Origin: Clostridiales bacterium | Lineage (GTDB): Bacteria > Bacillota > Desulfotomaculia > Desulfotomaculales > VENG01 | Length of the DNA stretch: 42,978 bases | Direction of reading: 5' to 3' | NCBI GenBank assembly: GCA_021736985.1 | Contig: JAIPEW010000024.1 | Span: 1 to 42,978 of the forward strand | Part shown: piece after piece, positions 36,952-42,978 of the stretch | How positions within the stretch are numbered: the stretch's first letter is position 1 | Layout of the letters: each line of letters starts with the position of its first letter | The notes under the pieces: model-generated | The model's database searches: none | Told to the model about the DNA's origin: nothing | Seen by the model: only the letters and a program-made list of their open reading frames with translations | Program-made: the position numbers and the translations under genes

Positions 36952-36984
36952 ACTATAAAGATTTGTCCTAAGCGGGTGGAATAA
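36939..36984 (+). pseudogene. Deleted HEPN toxin gene, ends only
   Basis: An ATG at 36939 overlapping the MNT stop starts MGDVNYKDLS, which resembles HEPN partner N-termini, and then meets a TAA. One frame over, the codons AAG CGG GTG GAA TAA (36970-36984) look like the tail of a gene, and the TAA overlaps the next ATG as TAATG. An internal deletion of almost the whole HEPN gene would explain both ends. This is an inference from about ten codons. Confidence 0.35.
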
Positions 36985-37066
36985 TGAATTTAGACAAAGT
37001 AAAAAAAGTACTGAATGACATGAAATATGGAGCATTATTAAAATGGGAAATTCTTATGACGAGTAA
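36984..37066 (+). pseudogene. Possible N-terminal scrap of BREX pglZ
   Basis: A frame starting at 36984 behind GCGGGTGG reads MNLDKVKKVLNDM and then continues into unrelated residues until a stop at 37091. Short MNLxxVKxxL starts are usual for BREX PglZ proteins, and pglZ stands between pglX and brxL in type 1 loci, which is the position here. Thirteen residues are too few for proof; an unrelated 35-aa peptide is the alternative. Confidence 0.3.
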
Positions 37067-37282
37067 AGTAAAGATGTCAGTCTATTTATGATTAATAACT
37101 TTAAGCCTATCCAGTTGCCTAGTTTGGATATGGAGGAAATTTTTCAGCAAAGATCGTATTTTGACAAAGAGGAATGGATAGATGTACTGCTGCGGTCTAT
37201 TGGTATGGAACCTACTCAGCTGGAATATAATGTGAAGTGGCACCTGTTGGCCCGGAAAAGAAAGCATTACCACTGCCTTTAA
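37067..37282 (+). pseudogene. brxL: Internal remnant of BREX Lon-like protein brxL
   Basis: From 37067 one frame reads SKDVSLFMINNFKPIQLPSL, then DMEEIFQQRSYFDKEEWIDV and LLRSIGMEPTQLEYNVKWHL, and ends after LLARKRKHYHCL. This matches the middle of BrxL/TIGR02688 proteins just before their Walker A (where GPRGTGKSH would follow), as I remember the family. The N-terminus and the whole ATPase and protease parts are missing. An ATG at 37088 allows a 64-aa frame, but this is a fragment and not a functional gene. Together with the pglX remnant it indicates a deleted type 1 BREX locus. Confidence 0.65.
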
Positions 37283-37307
37283 TTATTTTAAAGCTAATAA
37301 AAAAAAG

Positions 37308-37390
37308 AGAGAATGTCTTGCACTTTGCATAAATGGTCATCTCCTTTATTGGTAGTTATGACCATTTACACAGAGTGGAAGATGTTCTCT
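37308..37390. repeat. Long imperfect inverted repeat, bidirectional terminator or element end
   Basis: The arms 37308-37340 and 37358-37390 (33 nt each, about 80% complementary by eye, 17-nt loop) face each other, with the inner 10 bases AAATGGTCAT perfect. A-rich sequence precedes and TTCTTTTTT follows, so transcripts from both strands would end in U-runs. It separates the plus-strand island from the minus-strand kinase operon. Confidence 0.65.
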
Positions 37391-37481
37391 AGTACAATTC
37401 TTTTTTCCTTTAAATGTTAATATATTTCTATATTAACGGGGATATACAAATAAACTTACTTTTCTTTTCTCCAGCTATCAC

Positions 37482-38018
37482 TTATATATCTTGCGGCTCT
37501 AAAGGGTTAGAAGTATCATAGTGTCCGGCAAGACTCTGCATTTTATCCCCTTCCAGTAAAAATTGTACTTTTTCAATGCCTTCTAATTCACAAAGGGAAT
37601 TAGTCACCGAATATAGTGTCATAGTTTCACCTGTAGAACCTCCCCAGTGCTTAGTAGAAAACTCCTTGGAAAAGTTTACATAAGCAACCCCCTCTACTAC
37701 GGAAACCGACATTAATTCTGCTTCCTGGGGGATAGTTTTATTATGTTTCGGATTTTTGGGACCTTTTATTAATTCTCTTATAACAATTTCTTCCAGCGCT
37801 TCTCCCTCTTTAGAGACTTCACGTTGTTCAGTAACTAAATGCATTGCCTGGTCGTCAGAAAAATAAAGAGTTACTTCTACCGGAGTTTCTTGGGGCTCGG
37901 AACTAATAGGGGGCTGATTCTCATTATTAGCCTTAGAACTATTATCCGAACATCCCGACACAAAAATACCTGCTGCAGCTACACTTAATGCTAACACCAA
38001 ACCGATTATTTTTCGCAA
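37482..38018 (-). CDS. GerMN-domain lipoprotein
   Basis: This is a 178-residue protein. It has a lipoprotein signal peptide with lipobox FVSGC, lipid-bearing Cys at residue 23, then a low-complexity linker and a GerMN domain (about 48-168): VEVTLYFSDDQAMHLVTEQR, LIKGPKN, VAYVNFSKEFSTKHWGG. In spore formers GerM is a germination/sporulation lipoprotein. GerMN also occurs in LpqB, an accessory of the actinobacterial MtrAB kinase system. Here the gene follows the sensor kinase by about 115 bp on the same strand, so an extracytoplasmic partner of the kinase is plausible. The start is a TTG at 38018 behind GAGGAGG. It probably sits on the outer face of the membrane. Confidence 0.88.
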   Translation of the reverse strand: MRKIIGLVLALSVAAAGIFVSGCSDNSSKANNENQPPISSEPQETPVEVTLYFSDDQAMHLVTEQREVSKEGEALEEIVIRELIKGPKNPKHNKTIPQEAELMSVSVVEGVAYVNFSKEFSTKHWGGSTGETMTLYSVTNSLCELEGIEKVQFLLEGDKMQSLAGHYDTSNPLEPQDI

Positions 38019-38133
38019 TAAAAAAACCTCCTCGTATTTTTTTGCTGTTCCGAATGATTTTTATTATAAGTAATAGATTTTACACGACTATAAACAAGTG
38101 TTACAAAAAATAAGTTAAATTGTTACATAAATA

Positions 38134-39528
38134 TTAAGCTTTAGGAATGGTTATTTCAAAGACTGTTTTTTTATTGCTACTTTCTACATTAATGACACCA
38201 CCATGGAGTTGAACAGCCTGTTTTACAATAGACAGTCCAAGCCCGGACCCCCCTGTTTCTCTGGACCGGGCTTTATCTGCCCGGTAAAAGCGGTTAAATA
38301 AATATGGAATATCATCACCGGTTATACCCTCCCCGTTATCCTGGACTCTGAGCACCAAATCACCAGATGCTTCACGGGCTTGTACTAATACTATACCACC
38401 CCGGGGTGGGGAATACTTAATTGCATTATCAATTAAATTAAAAAGAATTCTTACCATCAGGTCTGCATCTAATGAATGCTTAATATCCTCAGGGACATCT
38501 TCTTTTAACTCTACATTTTGTGCCTGTGCCTTTGATTGTAAAAGACTTAATACATGTTCTACCAAAGAAAGAACTGAAACCTCTTGCCTTTTAAGTTCGA
38601 CCCCTTTTTCTTCAAGGCGAACAAGGTACATCAGCTCATCTGCCAGCCGGGATAACCGGTCTGTTTCCAGATCAATATCAGATAAAAATTCCCGGTACAC
38701 TTCGGGATCATCTTCTCTACTGTTTAGTAAAGATTGTGCTAAGGCTTTAATGGACCCAAGCGGTGACTTAAATTCATGGGAAACATTTGCAATAAACTCT
38801 CTCCTTGCTTTCTCCACCCGCTCCAGCTTGGAGCTCATTGTATTAAAAGCTGAGGCCATTCTTCCCATTTCATCTTTGCTTCGCACCGGTACTCTTACCC
38901 CAAATTCTCCACGGGTCATCTTTTCAACACCGGTAGTTAATTCTTGAACCGGTTTTGTTAAAACTCCGGCCAGGAACATACTTAATAATACTGCTGTAAT
39001 ACCGACTAAAAAAGATAATAGTATTACTTGTCCCCGCACCTGCTCCAAAGTATTATATATATCTTCCAGGCTCGTTACCAACATTACAATGCCCTGTACT
39101 TGTTGATGATTTAATACAGGGGCAGTTATGTATAATACATGTTTTCCATCTTTCAATTGGTGAACACCGGCACTACTTTCACCGGCAAGAGCTGAATTTA
39201 CTTCTTTATGTTTAATTAAACGACCTTCCAGCCAGGCTTCTCCGAATGAGTCCATTATAACCTTTCCGTTTGAATTTAACATTAGTACCCGGGCGTCTAT
39301 CTTATCCCCGTAATCTCTGGCGAAATAGAAAGAATTACGGTCCCCGCTTAAAAGCATTTCCTGTCCCGTGCCTCCTATGATGTTTGCATGAGTAAGATAA
39401 GCCTTCTCTCGAGATTCTATATAGTGATTTTCTAAACTTGTTAAAATCATCCAACTAAAAAACAATAAAGTCGCTAAAATAATAAATGTATAAGTACCGG
39501 CCATTTTCCACTTTAAACTTTTGTTCAC
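38134..39528 (-). CDS. Membrane sensor histidine kinase
   Basis: This is a 464-residue protein. TM1 lies at about 10-30, followed by an extracytoplasmic sensor domain of about 135 residues, then TM2 (about 167-190), HAMP (about 190-242), HisKA with phospho-acceptor His251 in ANVSHEFKSPLGSIKAL, and a HATPase domain with NLIDNAIKYSP, DNGEGI and GSGLGLSIVKQ. The class resembles ResE/PhoR/WalK-type kinases. The GTG start directly follows the stop codon of the response regulator gene, so synthesis is coupled. The GerMN lipoprotein gene follows. The signal is unknown; all catalytic boxes that I can see are intact. Confidence 0.95.
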   Translation of the reverse strand: MNKSLKWKMAGTYTFIILATLLFFSWMILTSLENHYIESREKAYLTHANIIGGTGQEMLLSGDRNSFYFARDYGDKIDARVLMLNSNGKVIMDSFGEAWLEGRLIKHKEVNSALAGESSAGVHQLKDGKHVLYITAPVLNHQQVQGIVMLVTSLEDIYNTLEQVRGQVILLSFLVGITAVLLSMFLAGVLTKPVQELTTGVEKMTRGEFGVRVPVRSKDEMGRMASAFNTMSSKLERVEKARREFIANVSHEFKSPLGSIKALAQSLLNSREDDPEVYREFLSDIDLETDRLSRLADELMYLVRLEEKGVELKRQEVSVLSLVEHVLSLLQSKAQAQNVELKEDVPEDIKHSLDADLMVRILFNLIDNAIKYSPPRGGIVLVQAREASGDLVLRVQDNGEGITGDDIPYLFNRFYRADKARSRETGGSGLGLSIVKQAVQLHGGVINVESSNKKTVFEITIPKA

Positions 39529-40221
39529 CTAATCTTCCCCCCGGAAAAAATACCCTACACCCCATTTTGTAATTATAAATTCAGGTTTTTTGGGGTTTTC
39601 CTCTAATTTCTCCCGCAACCTGCGAATGTGAACATCTACACTTCTAAGGTCCGCATAATATATTGACCCCCATACTAATTCCATCAATTTTTCCCTGGTA
39701 TAGACTCTCTCAGGGTGAGATGCCATTAATTCCAATAAATCAAATTCCCTGGCAGTCAATTCCAATTCTTCTTTTCCCCGCAGAACTTTGCAGCGTTCCC
39801 TATCAATTATTAAATTACTGAATTCAATATTTTGCACTTCTTTTGTATTTTCCACAGAAAAAGAGTAACGGCGCAGCACTGCTTTTATGCGTGCCAATAA
39901 CTCTCGCGTATTAAATGGCTTGGTAATATAATCGTCAGCCCCCACTTCCAGCCCTACTATCTTATCTACATCTTCCCCCAGGGCTGTAAGCATTATAATA
40001 GGAAGCTGACTACTCTTTCTAATATAACGGCATACATCCAGCCCATCTATTTCGGGCAGCATCAAATCTAACACCACGAGATCCACTTTTTGTTCTTCTA
40101 ATTTATTCAGACATTCTCTACCATTATAAGCAGTAAAAACTGTATAACCAGCTTGTTCGAGACTGCGCTTAAGTCCTTTTACCAAAAGTTTTTCATCGTC
40201 AACTAATAGTATTGTCGTCAC
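39529..40221 (-). CDS. OmpR/PhoB-family response regulator
   Basis: This is a 230-residue protein. The receiver domain has acidic pocket residues D8/D9, phosphorylation site D52 in VLDLMLPEIDG, a conserved T79 and K101 in ITKPFNTRELLARI. The C-terminal winged helix (about 130-230) ends with the typical SVDVHIRRLREKLEENP. It is phosphorylated by the adjacent kinase and then binds direct repeats at its target promoters. The GTG start follows GGTGGAGG at seven bases. The gene is first in a three-gene minus-strand operon, regulator, kinase and GerMN lipoprotein. An 8-bp inverted repeat just upstream may serve autoregulation. Confidence 0.96.
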   Translation of the reverse strand: MTTILLVDDEKLLVKGLKRSLEQAGYTVFTAYNGRECLNKLEEQKVDLVVLDLMLPEIDGLDVCRYIRKSSQLPIIMLTALGEDVDKIVGLEVGADDYITKPFNTRELLARIKAVLRRYSFSVENTKEVQNIEFSNLIIDRERCKVLRGKEELELTAREFDLLELMASHPERVYTREKLMELVWGSIYYADLRSVDVHIRRLREKLEENPKKPEFIITKWGVGYFFRGED

Positions 40222-40236
40222 AATTAAACCTCCACC

Positions 40237-40262
40237 TTGATAAACTTAGATAATTTTATCAA
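40237..40262 (-). promoter_or_regulatory. Inverted repeat upstream of the response regulator gene
   Basis: TTGATAAA (40237-40244) and TTTATCAA (40255-40262) are exact inverted complements with a 10-bp spacer, about 15 bp before the start codon and next to the ribosome site. It may be an operator or mRNA hairpin regulating the two-component operon. OmpR-type regulators normally prefer direct repeats, so binding by the regulator itself is uncertain. Confidence 0.3.
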
Positions 40263-40550
40263 CTTCATACCCGGGCTACAAATTTTTTTGCTTATAATTT
40301 CTATGCCTACACAATTTCTTTAAATCGTAAGACTTTAGTTAAGCTTTGATAAATTATAAAAGGCAGCTAGTAGTATGTTAAAACATAAAATAGTGTTTAT
40401 ATTGGAAATATTATCTAAAAAATTAGCTTCACGTATAGGATGATAGCAGGCAGCTATCCTTCCTTTTTTTGTCCAGGAATTCTGGAAGTGTGTGACAGGG
40501 AAATTTTAATAGACGGTGGTGAAATTATAGTAAGCGGTACCTGGATCATT

Positions 40551-40589
40551 AATAAAAATTCCCGGTACATATTACCGGGAATTTTTATT
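40551..40589. terminator. Perfect bidirectional terminator hairpin
   Basis: The arm AATAAAAATTCCCGGTA (40551-40567) is exactly complementary to 40573-40589 with a five-base loop. The AT-rich outer stem gives a U-tail in both directions. No live gene ends beside it, so it may belong to a lost gene. Confidence 0.75.
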
Positions 40590-40779
40590 AATTTTTCTAT
40601 ATTTCTAGTTAATTCTTTATTTCTTAAATAATATTATGTCTATCATTAAGAACCCCGTCTTTCGAGTATACTCATCTTCACCAAGTTGACTCCAATAAAG
40701 CTTTCCATCTTTAATATCTAATCTATACGGTTCTTACTACAAATATCAGTAGTTTATTCTTCTTATCTTATTAATCTAA

Positions 40780-40986
40780 CTTAAAACGTTTGTATTAAAA
40801 ATTACTGATGAAGGAAAACACTGGCATAAGCAGCTAAAAAATTTTTACCCTGGTAGTTTTCCTGTAAGAAGCATAGATATTCAATTTATTGATGGAACAA
40901 CCGGTTGGTTTCTAATATCAAATTTAAATACATGGAGATGCTTACATTTTTACACCTCTTTTTGCAACATAGCCACTGACAAATAA
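40780..40986 (+). pseudogene. Fragment of a BNR/Ycf48-like repeat protein
   Basis: This frame is open from 40780 to a stop at 40984-40986. It reads ITDEGKHWHKQLKNF, then SIDIQFIDGTTGWFLISN, the pattern of a BNR/Ycf48-like beta-propeller blade (an S/T-D-x-G-x-x-W Asp box and a D-x-x-T/H-G-W strand). There is no start codon with a ribosome site, and the sequence after the motif is not family-like. It is most likely a truncated internal piece of a secreted propeller protein. Confidence 0.35.
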
Positions 40987-41023
40987 AAATGTCTATTTTT
41001 GCGTAATAATTATTTAAAAATTG

Positions 41024-41064
41024 TTAATTAAGGGGGCAGGATATATATCCTGCCCCTTAATTAA
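41024..41064 (-). terminator. Terminator of the stalk-WD40 gene
   Basis: TTAATTAAGGGG on the left and CCCCTTAATTAA on the right close a long stem (one extra G on the left) with an inner GCAGGATA/TATCCTGC. On the minus strand a run of T follows soon after. It lies about 115 bp beyond the WD40 stop. Confidence 0.65.
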
Positions 41065-41177
41065 GCTTCTTTATTTTTTTTATCGTATTTGCTTGTTAGT
41101 AATCAGCAAGCTCTTCGAAAAATCGAAGCTTGAAGGTTTCGTTTTTGTCAGAAGAATCCTTAAGTGTTGCAAGCGGG

Positions 41178-42512
41178 CTATTTCTTCTGAAATTCGTAAT
41201 AGTACAGGTTTCCATTGCCAGTGCCTATTGCCAGATTCTTGCTGTCCGGCGAAAAAGAAAGGCCGTTAATTTCATCATCGTGTTCAACCGAGTAAAGGAG
41301 AGAGCAGTTACCTGTATCCCATACGTATAATAAGCCATCATACCCTCCGGATGCAAGCTTGGTGCCATCGGGAGAAAAATCCAGGCTAGAAACTGTAATG
41401 TCGGGAGCATCCAAAACCTTCTGCCTGCTGCCGTCCTCAAGGCTGAAAAGGTGAACTTCCCTGCCTAAGTCAGGCACTACTGCTGCCAGCGTTTTCCCAT
41501 CAGGGGAAAACGCCAGGTCGCGTACTCCTCCTGTGTCTTCAAACGTAAAAGTATATGCCAGCTTGCCACTGTCCACTTCCCACAGCCGTACTTCGCCATC
41601 ACGGAACGCAGCGGCCAGGTAAGCACCATCCGGGGAAAATTCTATTGCACTTACCCCACCGGCTTCGGGATCAAATTCAGCTACCTGTTCGAAATCTACT
41701 CCTTTTTCCGCCTGCCACAGCCAGACAACACCATTAGTTTGATTGGGATGTGTGGCCAGCATTTTGCCGTCGGGCGAAAAAGCGACCCTGCATTCGTGCC
41801 CGCCGTGCAGAACATCTATCTTTGTCAGGTCCTTCGCATCCCATAAACTAACGCCCCACCATGCTGTACCCAGGATGGAACCGTCCGGGGAAAAATCCAG
41901 GCTGTTTGATTGCGGGCGATCCCCTTCGGGATTATCTTCCCCGGAAGCAATAATTTCACGCTCTGTCACGGAAAATAGATCTACTTCTTTTGCGCCTATA
42001 GCTATTGTGTCACCATCGGGTGAGTAGGCCAGGTTAGAAATTTCTTCCCACTCTTCCGCCGTATAGAGCAGTACCATTTTCTCTTTTTCCTCAGAGCTGG
42101 GGATTGTAATCGTCTTTGTTGCCCCGTCCCAAATTACATCGCGGCCAAAGGCTTCACCGGAAAATCTCAAGGGAATATAGGTTCTTCCATTAAAGATCTG
42201 TGCTGGGACATCTAAAACTTTTGTTTTGCCATTAACAGTAACTTCTTTACTACCAATAGGTATATCTACCCGTTGGTTACCTAGTATTCCGGTAGCTATG
42301 TTGTTTTGTGCATCCCATTCCATTTTAGCCCCAAGAGGCTCAAAGATATGTCTGGCAGGAACCAGGGTTCGACCGTCAATGATTTTTGGCGGGGCATCAG
42401 GCTGAATGGTCTCTCCATCAATAATTAATTCGATATCTTCCTGGGCTTCCGCCGTCATTCCTAATGAAACAACTAACATAAGGGCTAAAAATAAAATAGT
42501 AATTTTTTTCAA
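41178..42512 (-). CDS. Secreted stalk-domain (Cu-amine-oxidase-N type) WD40 protein
   Basis: This is a 444-residue exported protein. A signal peptide (MKKITILFLALMLVVSLGMT) ends near AEA at residue 23. Two copies of the copper-amine-oxidase N-terminal-like stalk motif follow (IIDGRTLVPARHIFEPLGAK near 44; IFNGRTYIPLRFSGEAFGRD near 106). Then a seven-bladed WD40/YVTN-type propeller begins near 155, each blade carrying YSPDG or FSPDG/FSPDS. Such fusions are common at the surface of anaerobic Firmicutes; the likely role is protein-protein or wall interaction, with no enzymatic motif. The apparent start is a TTG at 42512. The insertion element ends only about 10 bp upstream, so the native promoter and possibly the original ATG and ribosome site were displaced. 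Expression may now depend on the element. Confidence 0.88.
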   Translation of the reverse strand: MKKITILFLALMLVVSLGMTAEAQEDIELIIDGETIQPDAPPKIIDGRTLVPARHIFEPLGAKMEWDAQNNIATGILGNQRVDIPIGSKEVTVNGKTKVLDVPAQIFNGRTYIPLRFSGEAFGRDVIWDGATKTITIPSSEEKEKMVLLYTAEEWEEISNLAYSPDGDTIAIGAKEVDLFSVTEREIIASGEDNPEGDRPQSNSLDFSPDGSILGTAWWGVSLWDAKDLTKIDVLHGGHECRVAFSPDGKMLATHPNQTNGVVWLWQAEKGVDFEQVAEFDPEAGGVSAIEFSPDGAYLAAAFRDGEVRLWEVDSGKLAYTFTFEDTGGVRDLAFSPDGKTLAAVVPDLGREVHLFSLEDGSRQKVLDAPDITVSSLDFSPDGTKLASGGYDGLLYVWDTGNCSLLYSVEHDDEINGLSFSPDSKNLAIGTGNGNLYYYEFQKK

Positions 42513-42523
42513 TTTATCAAATT

Positions 42524-42579
42524 CCGCCAGAAGACCCCCACCTCTAAGCCGAGGGCGAAGGTGGGGGATGAATGGCGGC
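42524..42579 (-). mobile_element. Right-end hairpin of an IS200/IS605-type element
   Basis: CCCCCACCT (42535-42543) pairs with AGGTGGGGG (42559-42567), and an outer CCGCC (42524-42528) pairs with GGCGG (42574-42578). This two-tier subterminal hairpin, just after the iscB stop on the minus strand and beginning with CATCCCCCACC, is the usual right end of IS200/IS605-group elements, which end in single-strand hairpins instead of inverted repeats. The left end and any TnpA lie beyond the window. Confidence 0.7.
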
Positions 42580-42580
42580 T

Positions 42581-42978
42581 TTAAAGCACATTGTCATAGT
42601 ACAGTAACTTAACCGCACAGGTCTTGACGGGTTTAGCTAAACCGTCAAGTTTAATGTAAGCTCCCTTGTTCTGCACCCCTTTAACCAAGTACCTTTGACC
42701 GTAATAAAGAACAGTATCAAATGGCTGCAGTGGATACCGCTGGCGGCGTATGCTAACCCGGCCTTTCTTAACCTTGTGGCCACGGTACTTACGAAGGTTC
42801 TCCGTGTTTTGGTTCTTATTCCGGGTGCGCCTGCCGCTGTTTAACTCCTGGCCGCTGGCTTTGTCCCCGGTGCGGGTGTCTATATACCTGGCATCGTAGA
42901 ATTTTTGCAGGGAACGGTTATTGCGGCGCACCTGCTGGATAGTTAGGGATTCACACCTGGTTTGGATTGTACCCCCGG
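42581..42978 (-). CDS. iscB: IscB-family RNA-guided nuclease, C-terminal part (partial at window edge)
   Basis: The frame is open to the window edge, so the N-terminus is missing; 131 residues are visible. They match the C-terminal end of IscB/RRXRR proteins: VRRNNRSLQKFYDARYID, SGQELNSGRRTRNKNQNTEN, KKGRVSIRRQRYPLQPFDTV and VKGVQNKGAYIKLDG. IscB is the transposon-encoded, omega-RNA-guided ancestor of Cas9; the RuvC and HNH parts should lie beyond 42978. A GTG at 42931 is only an internal codon. The omega RNA would be expected upstream of the gene and is therefore not visible. The right-end hairpin of the element follows the stop within a few bases, consistent with an intact 3' end. Confidence 0.85.
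   Translation of the reverse strand, partial: GGTIQTRCESLTIQQVRRNNRSLQKFYDARYIDTRTGDKASGQELNSGRRTRNKNQNTENLRKYRGHKVKKGRVSIRRQRYPLQPFDTVLYYGQRYLVKGVQNKGAYIKLDGLAKPVKTCAVKLLYYDNVL

Larger units (their letters stand above)
40263..41177. other. Decayed intergenic stretch between kinase operon and WD40 gene
   Basis: No intact gene is convincing here. The stretch contains two strong hairpin terminators (40551 and 41024), a plus-strand BNR-like fragment (40780-40986) and a 37-codon minus-strand fragment at about 40617-40733 containing DIKDGKLYWSQLGEDEYTRK. An open frame at 40440-40631 runs through the first terminator and is rejected. The picture is of several gene remnants. Confidence 0.45.

Noticed and set aside
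37088-37282. Treating the 64-aa frame as an intact small gene
   Set aside because: Homology-like sequence to BrxL begins before its ATG and stops before the ATPase motif, so it is a fragment of a larger gene.
40440-40631. 63-codon plus-strand frame
   Set aside because: It translates through the perfect terminator hairpin at 40551-40589 and has no ribosome site.
1-42978. CRISPR array or tRNA/rRNA genes
   Set aside because: I saw no regularly spaced direct repeats and no cloverleaf-like or rRNA-like sequence in any intergenic region.

Overview
The window looks like chromosome of an anaerobic, spore-forming Firmicute of the Desulfotomaculum/Pelotomaculum (Peptococcaceae) type. The evidence is strong Shine-Dalgarno sites with frequent GTG/TTG starts, an SLH-anchored surface protein, a GerMN lipoprotein, a copper-amine-oxidase-type stalk domain joined to WD40 repeats, and an IscB-carrying IS200/IS605-type insertion. 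Base composition is mosaic. carB, the surface genes and the main defence operon are moderately GC-rich. Positions 1-2000, the 33.2-37.4 kb stretch and most intergenic regions are AT-rich.

Layout. (1) 1-1506: minus-strand accessory genes, namely two tiny duplicated basic proteins and a membrane protein with a GAF-like tail. (2) 1.5-5.9 kb: a solitary carB, flanked by copies of a short repeat. (3) 6.0-19.2 kb: a surface-adhesin locus. A MalT/LuxR-type STAND regulator is followed by a perfect terminator hairpin, a DUF2442 protein, a secreted GLUG/Ig-like protein of 1209 residues and a translationally coupled 2222-residue SLH protein. (4) 20.2-37.4 kb: a defence island. Its core is a tightly packed operon: AbrB-like regulator, DUF499 ATPase, 202-aa linker protein, DUF1156 DNA methyltransferase, PLD-SNF2 helicase and DUF262/HNH nuclease. 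It resembles DISARM in its parts (methylase, SNF2 helicase, PLD) but has no DrmA/DrmB. An AT-rich FRG-domain/helical-repeat gene pair follows. After that come the decayed remains of a type 1 BREX locus: a pglX C-terminal piece, an intact MNT nucleotidyltransferase, a deleted HEPN partner, a possible pglZ start and an internal brxL piece. (5) 37.4-40.2 kb, minus strand: a response regulator, sensor kinase and GerMN lipoprotein operon, in the same order as actinobacterial mtrA-mtrB-lpqB. (6) 40.2-42.98 kb: decayed sequence, the stalk-WD40 gene, and the right end of an IS200/IS605-type element carrying the C-terminus of IscB, which runs off the window.

How it fits together. The regulator at 6 kb probably controls the surface proteins beside it. 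The defence operon is predicted to mark self DNA with the methyltransferase and attack unmarked DNA using the ATPase, helicase/PLD and HNH components. The FRG pair may be a separate module, possibly abortive-infection type. The BREX remains show that an older system at this locus was lost while its MNT gene survived. Family assignments were made by eye from motifs, without database searches.
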